DNA from: Rhinopithecus roxellana
Lineage: Eukaryota > Chordata > Mammalia > Primates > Cercopithecidae
Assembly: GCF_007565055.1 (NCBI RefSeq)
Contig: NC_044559.1
Location: forward strand, 101,020,759 to 101,084,758
Length of the DNA: 64,000 bases
Direction: 5' to 3'
The position numbers and the translations under genes were made by a program. Each line of letters starts with the position of its first letter. Position 1 is the stretch's first letter. The notes under the pieces were generated by a model that worked only from the letters and a program-made list of their open reading frames with translations, had not been told where the DNA came from and made no database searches. Shown one piece after another: positions 22,807 through 35,292 of the stretch.

Positions 22807-23059
22807 ATCTCCGTAAGATGAAAAAAATGAACACCTCACCCCTTGGTCATATTCTCTGTCCTAGTAAAACCACCTTTATTTCTTATTTCAGTCCTTTCCC
22901 ATGATCATCTCCATAAAACATGCCTGTATTTATATTTCTTGATTTACCTACTTGAACATTATGTCGTCCATCCTGTGCAAGATGAGGAATTATTTTGTGT
23001 ACACCACTCCCACACCCTTCTCTTCTAAATGTTATGAATTTATTTCTATCATTAGTTAC

Positions 23060-24010
23060 TTATATACTTTGGTATTAGTTAAGATTTTTCTGATTGAAAG
23101 TGGGATAGAAAAAGCCAAATCCATCTGATTTCAGCAATACAAAGGGAATTTATTGGCTCATATAAACAAGATCAGAGGCAGAATTGGCATTAGAGCAGGC
23201 TAAATTGAGAGCTCAATGTGAGCAGACTCGATTTCAGCTCAGCTGTCCTCAGTCTGCAAGCTTCATCTTCAAGTTCTATGTGGTGACCACAGCTGTAGCT
23301 CTGGCTTCATAACCTCTTAGATTCTAGCCTAGCAGGAAAGTAAGCATGTGTCTTTCTTGTAATGCTATTTAGGTGTGGCCACAATGATGCTCAGTTAAAA
23401 CACACACATGTGCACATGCACACACACATAAACTCAGTGATTACAGCAATAAGCATTTACTTAACATGTGTATGTGTGGGTTGGCTGAGTTCAGATGATC
23501 TAGATTGGGCTTGGTGGGGGTTCTGCTGATCTTGGTAGAAGCTGCTCACACTTCCGAGGTCAGCTGGGGGTCAGCTAATTTAGGCTGGGCTTCTATGGAC
23601 AGCTCTGCTGATCTTGCTTATGCTTCTGGGCTAGTGTAGCTCAGCCCTGTTCCATATGTCTCTTCTCTTCCTTCCTGGGACCAGTGACCCATCCCAAGCA
23701 TATTCTCATGGTGATGACAGAGACACAAGAGTGCAAGACCAGTTGCACAAACACGTGTAACCTATGCTGTGTCATGTCTGCTAACATCTCATTAGCCAAA
23801 GAAAGTCACATGACTGTACCCCAAACCAACCGAATGGAGAAGTACTCTCCTCCCATGGGAGTGAGAAGGAGGCAGAGAATATTTCTGAACAATAATTTTC
23901 TACACCACTTAAGCAGATGGGGTTGGCTTGCTCATTTCAAAAGAAGTGATGTGGCCAAGGGCATAGGTTGTACACTTTGGCCTAGACCTAGGTTCCAAAT
24001 TCCATCATGG
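23060..24010. repeat. old interspersed repeats, family not assigned
   Basis: 23060-23340 has 'AAGGGAATTTATTGGCTCAT'. 23460-23900 has 'GTTGGCTGAGTTCAGATG'-type text, 'TTCTCATGGTGATGACAGAG' and 'ATTAGCCAAAGAAAGTCACA', features of an old mammalian repeat. A related end appears at 45110-45150. A short CA/TG-rich run lies at 23401-23430. The 110-codon frame at 23684-24016 lies within it and is not a gene. Confidence 0.4.
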
Positions 24011-25038
24011 GTGTAGAGTTACATTCAGATTTGCCCAAAGCATGTGAGCTAAGAGTGGAGAAGGAAGGCTTACTTCAAATCAAGGTCAGGGTTCTGCTAG
24101 CTACATATAGGGGAAATGGATGTGAGATGGCAAATCACAGTGACAATTATAACTTTAAACAATAGACTTACACTTTTATTTCTTGAGTCTTTGGTGTTAG
24201 ATAGTATCCTTTGACACCACATGCCTAACAGTTCTCTTTCATTCCCCATTTCCACTCTGTCAGCTTGATCATTCATGCTATTTGTTTATATTTATGAATG
24301 ACGGACTAGGTAATTAACAATGGTGGCTGGGTGTCAGGTGCAGCTCCCTGCCACTGAGTAGGTGTGTCTCCTCAGTAAGCACATCTGAGATTGGTGGCTG
24401 GCTGTGTACATGGGTGGGATGTATCAACCACAAGCTTCCCTTCAGGATGCAAGCACAGAGATTCATGCAAATGACTTTCCTTTCACCTCAAAACACCAAA
24501 AACAGAGGGCTTCACTGTGGAATGCCAAATCCCATACAACAAGCTTTAGCTCTTCTGGGGAGACATCTTATTTTCTTAATAGATCAGATCTTGGGGAGGG
24601 GACGAAGTTTTCTGAATCCCCTCTCACTGTTCCATCTGTATGCATGGAAAAGGAGGAGAGAGATGACAAAGTCAAAACAGTACAGCCATTCTCTGGACAA
24701 CCTTCCGTTAGTCACTTGGTTTTTGCTCCTCTTTCCATTTCTGAGTTCTGAATCTGTTCATGTCCAACATGAAGATTCCCCAAGACTTCTTTGGAAAGAA
24801 TGTTCCACCCTTTCTGTAGCCTTCTCCTGAGTAGATCTGGGGTGCAGCTTTCTCTGCTCTCTTTCATCTATCCATACTATTCACTGTCTTTCCATCTTCC
24901 AGAAAAGTATCAAAATGTCTGCTGATGGTTTCCTTTTTTGTCTTCAGCATGGTTACGAATTTATTTCCTTAACTGACTCTTCAGCAGAATTTTGAAAAGG
25001 AGTGTAGATAAATGCAAGCATCTAGTCCACCATCTTGA

Positions 25039-25039
<1 letters not shown>
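24011..25039. other. low-copy sequence
   Basis: No named repeat or exon. Two overlapping frames (24404-24751 and 24414-24830) share the same DNA in different phases and show no domains. Confidence 0.4.
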
Positions 25040-25069
<30 letters not shown>

Positions 25070-25135
25070 TATATATATATAATATTGTGTGGGTATATAA
25101 ATGTGTGTGTATGTGGGTGCACGCACATGTGTTTT
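25040..25135. repeat. (CA)n/(TA)n compound microsatellite
   Basis: (AC)n from 25040 to about 25063, then CGCA, (TA)n to 25081, and a partly inverted TG-rich half ('GTGTGTGTATGTGGGTGC') after 25100. The CA and TG halves can pair imperfectly. Confidence 0.9.
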
Positions 25136-26881
25136 TTTTTAAACAACATTAGATTTTGCCAGTTACATTTTTGCTACTGGCTTAATTGAATACCCTTCTA
25201 GAAGAGCTTTGAAAGCTGTTTCTTAAAACCACTTGGGGAAAACAGGGATCTTCCTCTCACTTTATTATTATTTTTTAATAACATTAGTTGAGTTTTTGGT
25301 GTTTTTGTTTTTGTTTTGTTTTGTTTTTTTGCTACCTGAATGAATAAACTTCGCAGATGATACAATCTGTTACACAGAAATCAGTTTAAGTTGTACTTAA
25401 AAACAAGAAAAGGTATGTTGATTCTAACCTCTGGAGGTCAGCATTGGCTTTATCTATGTTTTGGATTTTCGTTGTTATTTGTTTTTAATACTGAGCAATC
25501 CTAAACCATACACCCTTATCAAACTAGAGCATCCAGTTCAAATCCCGAGAGTAGCTGGTAAAGAATGGGCCTGGAATAAGAGTGGGTAAATGACCCATGA
25601 AAGAAATGACTATGTTATATTGGATCTAAAACCTAACTGGTAAATATTTATCTGTTACTGTTAGTACTATGTATACATCTACTGTATGCCAATAGTATTC
25701 AAAATATATGGTTCTACTGAGGATGGCTAAAACACCCATAGATGGAGGGAGAGCTTCTCTCTAGTGGGCTTCAAATTGAAAAGATGCATAGCATTGAGAT
25801 AGACACTTTCCAGGAGAAAACCATGACTCACATGGGGATGACTTCAATGGCATCTGGTTTCCATCTTCTTTGTTTCTTCTCTTGGACTCCATTCAGAGGC
25901 ACTTCCTTCCAGCTGGAGCTTTTAATGGCATAATGTGAAAGCAAGATCCACAGAAGTGGGTTTACAGGAGGGACTTGAAGGAGAAAATGCAGATCATCAG
26001 GGGGAGACGATGGAAAATTACACCCAGATGGGAGGGAACAGAGAATGTACACACATCCAGACTAAAATATACCAATTAAAATATTTAGGGAAATGAAGAG
26101 TGGTGTATGATTTTTAATATAGGGTAACAAAAATGTGAACGGAATAAAGAGGCAAAGTGATATAGTCCTGATTGCAATTAGCACATTAATGCAATTTCTG
26201 TTTCTAGCCTGGGAAAATATGTCAGCTCTCTTTACTTAAATGAATGGAACATGGCGCTGCTTGTAGTCTTGCTATGACTTATTCATTCTACACACTAGCT
26301 CCATTCATGATGGCAGTACCCTTCTTTTCCTTTCAGAGCTGGAAAGGTGCTGGTGAAGCTCGCCTGGTGTGCCAAAATGACCTGGAATTGGAGGTAAAGC
26401 CACCACCTGGGTGGGTGGGTTGGGCCTGGTTACAATAACCAGCAGCCCATCTGAGTCCATACAAGAGAGAGACTGGAAGGGGTACAGCAGGTCATTGGTT
26501 CCTGTATGAAAACATGCATTTTCACATTCTCCTCCTCCCAAGCCATCATTAGCAAGGAGGAAACTCTGTTTCTTCTTTTAAAATGAGAGTCCATTATATT
26601 CTGTACCTTTCCTCCCTATATATGATGTTCCTTTTCACTGAATATTACCAGATTTGAGTGATTTGCCACTGGTCTTATTCTCTTCTCTATCTCCAAACAG
26701 CTCTTGCAAGAGGCCATATCCCTGGGAGGTAGGTGGTGATGGCATGGAGGCTGTAACAATGGTTATGGTTCTTCTGCATATTGTGGCAGTCAGAGCTGAT
26801 CCAAACTGAGAATAAGTCAAAAAATAATTATTGAGTACTTGTCCAAGTCTCTGCAGAGATATATTTTAATGAGTAATACTT
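25136..26881. other. unassigned sequence
   Basis: Contains a T/G-rich stretch at about 25293-25330. Otherwise nothing is recognised in these 1.7 kb, including the open frames at 25742-26541. Confidence 0.4.
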
Positions 26882-27541
26882 CAGTCCCTCTTTTATGCGC
26901 TAGGGATGCATTCAAGACCCGCAGTGGATGCCTGAAGCTGTGGATAGTACTGAGCTCTCACATGTTTTTTCCTATACATACATATTTGTGATAAAGTTTA
27001 GTTTATAAATTAGGCACACGAAGAGATTAACAACAATAGCTAATAATAAAATAGAACAATCACAACAATATAGTGTAATAAAAGTTATGTCAGCATGGTC
27101 TCTCTCTCTCTCTCTCTCTCTTAAAATGCCTTGTTGTACTGTATTCATCTATTTTTGGGCCATGGTTGACCATGGGTAGCTGAAACCTAGAAAAGCAAAA
27201 CCTGGCCGGGCGCGGTGGCTCAAGCCTGTAATCCCAGCACTTTGGGAGGCCGAGACGGGCGGATCACGAGGTCAGGAGATCGAGACCATCCTGGCTAACA
27301 CGTTGAAACCCCATCTCTACTAAAAATACAAAAAATTAGCTGGCCGAGGTGGCGGGCGCCTGTGGTCCCAGCTACTCGGGAGGCTGAGGCAGGAGAATGG
27401 CGTGAACCTGGGAGGCGGAGCTTGCAGTGAGCTGAGATCTGGCCACTGCACTCCAGCCCAGGTGACAAAGCAAGACTCCGTCTCAAAAAAAAAAAAAAAA
27501 AAAAAAAGAAAAGCAAAACCTCAGGTAAATGGGGACTACTG
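26882..27541 (+). mobile_element. MER2-like (Tigger group) DNA transposon, split by AluY
   Basis: Begins CAGTCCCTCTTTTATGCGCT and ends GGGGACTACTGTA, with the internal phrases 'CAAGACCCGCAGTGGATGCC', 'GATAAAGTTTAGTTTATAAA', 'AATAGCTAATAATAAAATAG' and 'GTAATAAAAGTTATGTCAGC' characteristic of MER2. A (CT)n run at 27100-27121 expands a short CT tract normally found there. The Alu at 27204-27507 interrupts it. Confidence 0.8.
27204..27507 (+). mobile_element. AluY of Old World monkey type
   Basis: Full length, GGCCGGGCGCGGTGG start and A-tail to 27507. Shows 'GGCTCAAGCCTGTAATCC', 'GGCCGAGGTGGCGGGCGCC' and 'GAGATCTGGCCACTGCACTC'. The duplication GAAAAGCAAAACCT flanks it perfectly (27190-27203 and 27508-27521). 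It sits inside the MER2-like element. Confidence 0.95.
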
Positions 27542-29120
27542 TATACAAAATGGTAATATGAGACAGATTGCTCTAAGCCCTAAGAGAGATACAAATCAGG
27601 CTAACAGGAACAATAGAGGTTAATTCTGATGTGGTGTTGGGAGACAGGAGTACATATCGGAAGGCAAGGGTTGAAATGACAACGTGGAAATGTATGGGGA
27701 GGATTCTTCACTTCATTGGTTTGGCTAAATTCTGGGGCAGCATTGGCTTTACATATAGGCTAGGGGTCCACGAACTCAGATGCCCACAGGGGCCAGACAA
27801 GCCCCATATATATGTGAATCCGTCCAGGTGTGAAGCAATCGGGAGTGTTGGAACCTGTGATAGAAGGAGGGGCACGCCCCCACAGAAAGATCTTCAATCT
27901 CATGTTAAAAATTCAAACAATTCATGTTGTTGTCTGCAGATCTTCTCTGTCCTACAAAGGCATCCCTGTGCCTCTGTATTCAGACTCAACTCCTCCACCC
28001 CAGAGAGAGACCCAAGCTTCCTCTCAAACGCACCGTCATATTTGCATAACTAACAGAATCTTCTAGGTCTGATCCTCCCAGAAACATGAGCGAGCAGGCC
28101 TTAAAGACAAGTACCCATCTCCAGTGTGGAAGATGAGATTCTTTAAAGGGCAATTTAATCAGCTTTCATAGGGCGTTCTATCACACGTGGGCCAAGAGCC
28201 CAGCGCTGGAGGAGCTAGTAGAGCTGGCTGAGTCTCCTGTGATTTTTCCAGGACTGCCCGCAGTCAGAGGGGGAGGAGGAGAGCTTCAACCAGAGCAGCT
28301 GTTTCACAAGTTGAGCTCCTGAGTAAACTCTTGTCTGAACAGGGAAAGGCCTCTGAGCATAGTTATGACACAGATGGGGAAACTCCATCCCTGCTCTTCA
28401 GATGGGGGCTTGGGTGGATGCGCTGCCTGAGCTTTCCTGACCGTATTCCGCACGGAGCTTTTCCCCTTTGGCGCGTAGTGTATCCATCCCATCCCCCTCC
28501 CTTTCCAACAAATACAAGGCCTTGGATGTAGTTGCTCAATAAGGACAACTTAGTAAAGTCACATCAGTCCTGATTAAATTCACAGCTTGCTGTAGAATTT
28601 TCCGGAATTGAAGAATGACAATCACTGACTTCAGTGTGCTCCACAAGTAGCAAATAGGATTAAAGAGAAAATAATAAATTCATACAATAGTGAAGCTAAA
28701 GAACACAAAAGGGAAAAAAGTCTTACAAAAAAATTAAATTAGAATTTAATCCCTGCCTAAAATATCTGCATTCTCTCCTTTAATCCTTTTGACAATAAGC
28801 AAACCTATCAATTTATATTAAAGATATAGAGGCTTTATATTAAATCAGAATGTTGTAAATTCTGCGGGCAAACAGGAATGCTTTGGGATTCCCTCCCCAT
28901 CCTTTTTTTACTACTAGGGATTTCAGATATTTGCAAATAGTCTTTTTTGGTTGTTGTTCCTTCCTTTGGTTGAACTCAGTGATTTTCAAACTCCGGTGTC
29001 CATAGGAGTATTTTGTACAGGGCTGGACCTCCACCACCCAACCATGTATACAGAGGGAGTTTTGAGCACATGAGATTCTCACCTGATAACCAATTAGATG
29101 TTTCAGCCACTACCTGCCCT

Positions 29121-29121
<1 letters not shown>
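27542..29121. other. low-copy, GC-richer sequence
   Basis: No recognised repeat over most of this stretch. 27631-28540 is relatively GC-rich, with a GGGGCACGCCCC block near 27871-27882 and an E-box CACGTG at 28184-28189. A 140-codon frame (27631-28053) has no domain. A faint hAT-like terminus 'CAGTGATTTTCAAACTCC' lies near 28978. Confidence 0.4.

Positions 29122-29176
<55 letters not shown>
29122..29176. repeat. (CA)n microsatellite, about 27 units
   Basis: Uninterrupted alternating CA for about 55 bp. Expected to be length-polymorphic. Confidence 0.98.
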
Positions 29177-29179
<3 letters not shown>

Positions 29180-31089
29180 GAGGCTGACTGTGGTGAAGTC
29201 AATTGTTCACTCTCCTTATGGTTTACATTTTCTTTTCATCTCAAATAGGTAGTCAGACTTGTTCTTCCTTGCTTAAGGCAAGAAAGGAGAAAAAATGAAT
29301 CTGCTTCTCTAGGCTGGAGAAGAGATGGCCCCTGTTGCTCCTGTGAGCTGTGGGACCCGGGAATCACTCCATAGTGTACCCCTCAGAAGGGAGGAGGCTG
29401 TGTGTACTCCACGGGAGGCTAGACCTTAAGGGTGGGTTTTCTCACCTCCTAGAGATCCCTGGCATCCCACATGTGGCCTGAAATAGCAGAGATGAGACCT
29501 AAGTGGGCCATGTAGACTGCGACAATTGCTATTTCAGCACTAACCTGTGTAGACAGATGACAAAATACTGGAGTAGTCTTCCCTCAACATTGCATAAGAC
29601 CCTGTACTCTGTAAGACCCACACTTTTGCAGAATCCTGGTGCGTGGGGGTGTGAGAGCAGCCCAAGCATGGCTGGATTAAATTTCCTGCCAGCTTGGTGG
29701 GCTGGTTACTCAGAATCCAAATTTAATTTGATGTAAGGAAATCTAAAAATTTTATCTGTTTCTTGAACACATGAATTTATAGACTGAGATTTACACCTAA
29801 TTCAAATATTGAACGCCCTGCTAATGGGGAGGATTTGCTGACAGCTACAAGGGATCCGTCTCTGCCAGCATGGGATGGATATGTCCCATGAAAATACATT
29901 TCTGAAAGGTGAGCTCATGTCATCAGTGGGAAGCCATCAAGGTTGAACTATACCAGTAGTTCGGTTTCTCAGTTTTTCCAAGGCCTTGTTGTGGATCACT
30001 TAGCTAGTGCCCTGATCTATCCCTGCCAATACTTTTGAGGGTTAAGAGAAACAAACACCAAAGTGCACACATTGAAAAACAAACCAACAAACAGCTTCAC
30101 TCTTAAAAATCACTTTATTAGGCTCAAGATGAGCTCCTGCCTGCAAAGCTCTCAACTGCTAGAAACTGTGGGCCGGGCAGCCGCCTACTTCCCATCCAAG
30201 TCACAGTGCTTAGGGTTCAACTTGAATGGCTAATTATTGGTCACCTCACTTTCTTGTCAAAGCCAAAAGATTATACTTAATGCACAACTTAAGCCGTCCC
30301 CTGGACCTCACTTGTTTGGACTGGCAATCACGTTTTCTGTTCCCCTCCCCATTTACCTTAAATTTTAGTAATTGCACTCTGGGCTCAAAAGAGCATCCCA
30401 CTAAGCCATTGAAATGTTGAAAACCTCCCTGACATGGGACATGTTTATCTGCACCCAGAGAAAGAGCTGGGACAAATATGTGCGGCTTTGGTATGACAGG
30501 ATGCAGATTTCTTATGAGCAATTTCTTAACTTTCAGCTTAATAATAACTATAATCAACTCAGTGCCTTGAGAGTTGGTTAGAAGTGTTGTTGCACAGTAA
30601 CTAGAAACTTTAAAGATGGTAAATAAGTCATAATGGTGATATTTTCCACAGTGTAAACACAATGCCCAGTATCCCTTTGGGCTTTACAAAATGCAGGAAC
30701 ACTTGCTCAATCCATCTTTCTAGAAATAAAGAAGAGAAAGCCCCTTTTCTAGCTCTTCTCTAGCCCTTCCTGCTGTGGGATTTCTAGTAGAAGGACTTGC
30801 TCAACTCTGGTAGCTTTTTCAAGGTTGCATCCAATGATCTACTAACAACAAACAGGTCACCTTCCAACAGATGAGAGACTCAAACTGTGGGGATTTTGGG
30901 GCCACTTAGAAACACTGACACCAGCGGGATGTAGGTGTAGTCATCAAAATGGAGCCAGGTAGATATTATCAATAATAAAAAAAAAAAAGTCTTTCAACTC
31001 CAATAGGCCTAATATTGAGCCTCACCACCCAGTCTTGAGCAATGAGAGCCTGGATGAGTAAGTAACTTAAGAGATGAATATATGTGTAA
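29177..31089. other. unassigned sequence
   Basis: No repeat, exon or RNA gene recognised. The longest frame is minus-strand 30246-30662 (138 codons). It is rich in basic residues and has no identifiable domain. Confidence 0.4.
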
Positions 31090-31492
31090 GCCTCACCTGT
31101 AGGATAAGGATTATAATGACTTTGGGACTTACCATATTCTTTTCTGTGTCAAGTTCCTGTGCAATTCATTCTTCCTGCCTTGCTAATTCTTATTCATGCT
31201 TACTGGCTCATTGTAAATATGATTTTTCTCCAAAAACTTTTCTGCTACAATCTCCCATATATGTTAGCGCCCCACGGCATGGTCTTCCTCTCAAAACATC
31301 CCATCCTACTTCTTCACAACACGTAAGGGATTTTAACTAAATCATTTTCTCTATAATTTGTCTCCATGGTTGGAATTTAAGTTCCAGAGGGGCAAGGAGT
31401 ATTTCTTCTGCTTACTGTGGTATCCAAAGCTCCTTGTACACAGCCTTACTCATAGCAGATGTTCAGTAAAAAGTTGTTGAATGAATGGATGG
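31090..31492 (+). repeat. L2 LINE 3' end
   Basis: Ends 'GTTGTTGAATGAATGGATGG', preceded by 'AGATGTTCAGTAAAAA', 'GTTCCAGAGGGGCAAGGAG' and 'ATAATTTGTCTCCATGG'. This is the sense-strand L2 terminus with some upstream 3' UTR. Confidence 0.75.
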
Positions 31493-31796
31493 TTGCTCTG
31501 TCTGTTGAGGTTGGTGTAAGGATTGTGAGACAATGCCTCTAATAGAATCTGCACATAGAAGCAGGCACATCAATCCATTTTAGCTTTATTCCTCCTCTCT
31601 TTCACTAGTGTTTGACAGATGTATTCCTTTCCCCCATTTTCTTCTACAAACTCCAGATTTTTTATTTCCTGGCAAAGAATAACAATTTTAGAGTTGGGGG
31701 TATAGGAGGATTATCACTTTATGGATCCCCATGTTAGGGACACAATAGTTGAAGTCATAAGAGAAGTTGTTAATTGTCAGAGTCATATAATCTATG
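31493..31796. other. unassigned sequence
   Basis: A 300-bp gap between the L2 tail and the ERV1-type LTR, with no recognised feature. Confidence 0.35.
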
Positions 31797-33583
31797 TGAT
31801 GGTGATGGTGGCGGTGGCCCATCTGGAGTGGCCACTACAAGGATGCCAGCTGCAGTGAGGGAGGTGCAGCCAGGGCTGTGCACTCTGCAGCACTGACAGG
31901 GGCTGGGAACAGATAATGCCAACACGAGCCCTGCACCCTACCAAGTTGGTGGGATGGGAGCCTGTGCTCCCGGGTGCAGATGCAGCTGTGCAGCCACCTA
32001 GCTACAGCTCCAGACCCAGGCATCCCTTTACTCTCAGGATCCCGGGAAGCCCCCTATCCCTGCAGGCTTGGAAGTGTCTGTTCCTGTTCCCTGACCTTGT
32101 CCTACTCCTGGAGCCCACTTCAGTGCAGAGCAAAGTTTTACCTAAGCCTGGGTGCTGTTGCAACCTGGTCAGGTTGCGCATGCTTGGAGCAGCACTGACA
32201 TACCAGTCACCTCTCCCCCAACTGCCTCAGCTTCCTCCAGACTTTGGGCACTGACAAGTGTGAGAGGGAGGCTGGGGTACTGAGAGTGGCTTGGTGCAGG
32301 CCTTCAGGTGCCCCTTGGTGTGGACAGCCTGGGCACTGTGGATGGCATGTTGATGGCAGTGGCAGGCAGACAGGTCCCTAGGTGGGAAGGGATATGTCCC
32401 TGGTGAAACCCCATCTTCAAGCTGGGAATGCTCTGGAGGCTGGGCTTCCAGTTCCAGGTGGAGTCCCTGACCCAGAGTGAGAACTCATGGTGCTTTTTTC
32501 CAAGCCCACCCATGGCTTCCCATGGACCAATCAGCATGCACTTCCTCCACTTTGAGCCTATAAAAACCCCAGACTCAGCCAGACTCAGACACTTACTGGG
32601 ACAACCTGCCTGTGGATAGAGGCTACCCACTCCGGTCTCCTGAGAGCTGTTCTGCAGCTCAGTAAAGCTCCTCTCTGCCTTGCTCACCCTCCAGTTATCC
32701 ACATAACCTCATTCTTCCTGGATGTGGGACAAGAACTCAGGACCCACTGAATGATGGGAGTGAAAGGAGCTGTAACTCGTTCCTGGCTGGTTCACTGACC
32801 TTCAGGCAGTGACACACTCCCAGACTGTGAAAGTGAAGCATTGCAACCCTTCTTGGGGCCCAGACCCCAGGATTCCCTGAGCCAGAGCTGTTGCAACACT
32901 ACAGCCCTCCCTCCCATGCTTCACTTGTGCCCAGCAGCCGCCCCATGGGATGGGAAGCAGCAGTGGGGACAGGCCAGTCCAAGAGCCGTGGGCCTGAGTG
33001 GGGCAGTGGGACTAACACAGCTGTAACACAAATACCTGAAACATGTCCCCCACTCTATACACACCCCCAATTGCTCACTGTGGGTGACAAGAAAGAGAGA
33101 AGAGTTGCAGCCCTTCTGGAAGCCCAGATCTTGGGGCTTCCCAAGCCTGAGTTGTGACACACTAACACCCTTTTTGGGGTTCTGCAGTTCCTGGTGTCTC
33201 CAAGCTTTCAGGTGCCACTGCATTTCCCCTCATCCATCCAGACCCTGGTGCCTGCAGTGGAAGTCACTTGGGGTATGCAGCCTCATGTGAAGCCAGTGCC
33301 TATGCTGGCACCTGGAGCTACCATCCTGCTGCAGCAGCTGGTGTGCCTGGGTGTGCACAGCAGCCAGACCCTGCCCCTGCTTACACATTCACACACCCCC
33401 TACCACTCTGCGCCTGGCTCGCCCTTAGCAAGTGTGGGATCTGTGCCCGTAGCATGGGCCGAGCACAGCCTGCTGGGCTGTGTGGGTGAGACAAGCCCAG
33501 CAGAAATGAGCAAAACTCAAGCAGAGGCACTGCTGGCCACAGAAGTTTCCAGCTGGCGAAATGACACCCTAAGCATTCTGTGA
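31797..33583 (+). mobile_element. long ERV1-type LTR (LTR1-like), probably solo
   Basis: A GC-rich block with abrupt edges and a retroviral promoter layout: CCAAT at 32527-32531, TATAAAAA at 32559-32566 and an AGTAAA polyadenylation signal at 32661-32666, followed by 'CATTCTTCCTGGATGTGGGA' and 'ACAAGAACTCAGGACCC' typical of class I LTR U5/R sequence. Family memory points to LTR1 (HUERS-P2 type), not confirmed. The downstream part contains a diverged direct repeat of about 70 bp (about 32849 and 33104). No gag, pol or env frame follows. The many short frames here, including 33194-33583, are LTR sequence, not genes. Confidence 0.7.
32527..32666 (+). promoter_or_regulatory. LTR core promoter and polyA signal
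   Basis: CCAAT (32527), TATAAAAA (32559) and AGTAAA (32661) are spaced as in gamma-type retroviral LTRs, predicting initiation near 32585-32600 and transcription to the right. CpG decay and an imperfect polyA hexamer suggest it is old. Confidence 0.5.
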
Positions 33584-33780
33584 CAATGGTGCATTTGGCT
33601 CAAGGTTTCTAGCTTCTGCTTCTTCATCTATAGCTCTAGCCTTTGTATTGCACTCAGTAGATACTATATGTTACTTTTTTTTTCTTAATCACCAACATCT
33701 GCTAACACTTTTGCCTAACCAGAGAATTCAACAGGTTACCTGAATGGCTAACCTTATATGGGTCTGACCTAGCTGAGACT

Positions 33781-33974
33781 GTTTTTATTTTTTGGGACAG
33801 GGTCTCACTCTGTTGCCCAGCCTGGAGTTTAGAGGCATGATCATGGCTCACTCTATCTTTGACCATTCAGGTTCAAGTGATTGTCTTGTCTCAGCCCCCC
33901 GAGTAGCTGGGGCCACAGGTGCATGCCACCACATCTGGCTAATTTTTGTATTTTTTGTAGAGATGGAGTTTTGT
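33781..33974 (-). mobile_element. Alu, 5'-truncated
   Basis: Antisense T-rich tail, 'GGGACAGGGTCTCACTCTGT' and one arm to 'TGTAGAGATGGAGTTTT', where it stops. Flanked by CTAGCTGAGACT (33769-33780) and CTGGCTGAGACC (33975-33986), a 10/12 target duplication, so the truncation happened at insertion. Diverged AluJ/S type. Confidence 0.85.
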
Positions 33975-33986
33975 CTGGCTGAGACC

Positions 33987-35099
33987 TTTAATGAGAAAAA
34001 TATTTCTTACCAAAATTCAGCATCCATTAACCACTTGCAAGTAAAATAACCTAAGAAATTTGTTTTAGACCTGAAAAAATGGCAGATTTCATTTGCCATA
34101 GGCAAGGCAACTGGAATAAAATGTTGAATTTTTAATTTTTTTAAAATCCAAAGAGATATTAGGTGTTTTCTTCTTTTGTTGCGTGATTTGTCAGAATTCA
34201 TACTGTAAAGATTTCAAATTAGTTCACTGCATGATTCAATGCTAAAAGTGGTCAAAATTGTAGATTCATTTTGTTCTGATACGCTTGCTCTTTGACAGTT
34301 TATAGATAATTTGGAAGAAGTGAAAACTGACTGTAAAGATTAGATTGTTTTATCCAGTTAGAGGCTGAGTAAGAGAAAGTTGTTGGAAGTCTTTATCAAA
34401 TTCAGATCAAAGACTTCTGGGAATTAATGAGTATCTTGAGAGAAACAATCTGTTAGACCCCTCAGAGATGCAAGATTGTCTTTTTTGGCAGATACATATT
34501 CATCTGAGCACACTGAATGAGAACATTGCTCATTTGTTCAAGAGTGTACAGGTATATGATATTCATACTACACATATGAGTTGAAGGATGATAACAAATC
34601 CAAGTTGGACTTATATTTCATTGTGACCTGGCCTGGACTTAATGGAATCAGAAACTTTGAAGAAGTGCAGAACCATCTGAAACAATGAAGTCACCCTTTC
34701 AGAAGCAATTCACTCTTTTGGATGCTATGAATCATGCTTCAAGCCTCTTTGCTTGCTTTTGATGCTTAAATAAGGAAAGTTCCTGAATGATCAAGTATCT
34801 GTTGTAACTGTGGCACTCAGCTGCTCAATCTTTGGGCAGTGTTTGCATTTGCATGGCTCTGTGACAAAATGTTCTATTTAATTTACACCAAGACCCATCA
34901 TCAACAATGGAAGCTCAGGAGCAGAATGTGCCCATTATTCTCAAAAAGATGAATTTTGCTAAATAGTGATATTTTCCCTGACTTCATCAACAAGAATTGG
35001 TTAGCCCTGGGCCAAAAATTACATGTTTTTATGTGAAGAAATTCAGGTAATGTACCTTTATGAGTTGCTTTAAGATTATTTATAAAATTCATTAAAAAT
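33987..35099. other. unassigned sequence
   Basis: No repeat family recognised. Some segments (34440-34980) read like old transposon coding DNA, but no frame gives a convincing domain. Confidence 0.35.
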
Positions 35100-35254
35100 A
35101 ACTTTTGTCAACTACAAAAGTAATAATTCTAAAAATTAGGAAAATATAAAAAAGCACAAAGAAAAAATATCCACCATCTTAGCATACAGTCATATACCAT
35201 AATAACGTCGCATATATTTCCTATGTTTCCATACTTCCATAAATATACACGTGT

Positions 35255-35292
35255 GAGAATTTATATATGTATGTATGTATTATGAATATATA
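35255..35292. repeat. (TATG)n/(TA)n low-complexity tract
   Basis: Short TATG repeats then TATATA immediately left of the mariner, providing many TA target sites. Confidence 0.8.

Noticed and set aside
24404..24830. Two overlapping 115- and 138-codon frames as a possible gene
   Set aside because: They use the same DNA in different phases, show no domain, signal or splice context, and are of a length expected by chance in 64 kb.
27631..28053. 140-codon frame in a GC-richer region
   Set aside because: No recognisable domain, and GC-rich DNA lengthens chance frames. Kept only as part of a low-copy stretch.
29122..29176. CRISPR-like array
   Set aside because: It is a plain (CA)n microsatellite without spacers, in a vertebrate genome.
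30246..30662. 138-codon minus-strand frame
   Set aside because: No domain or family resemblance; opposing frames occur on the other strand.
33194..33583. 129-codon frame as a viral or cellular gene
   Set aside because: It lies in the distal part of an LTR and has no retroviral protein features.
34440..34980. Degraded transposase-like coding region
   Set aside because: No frame gave a convincing transposase motif in either direction.
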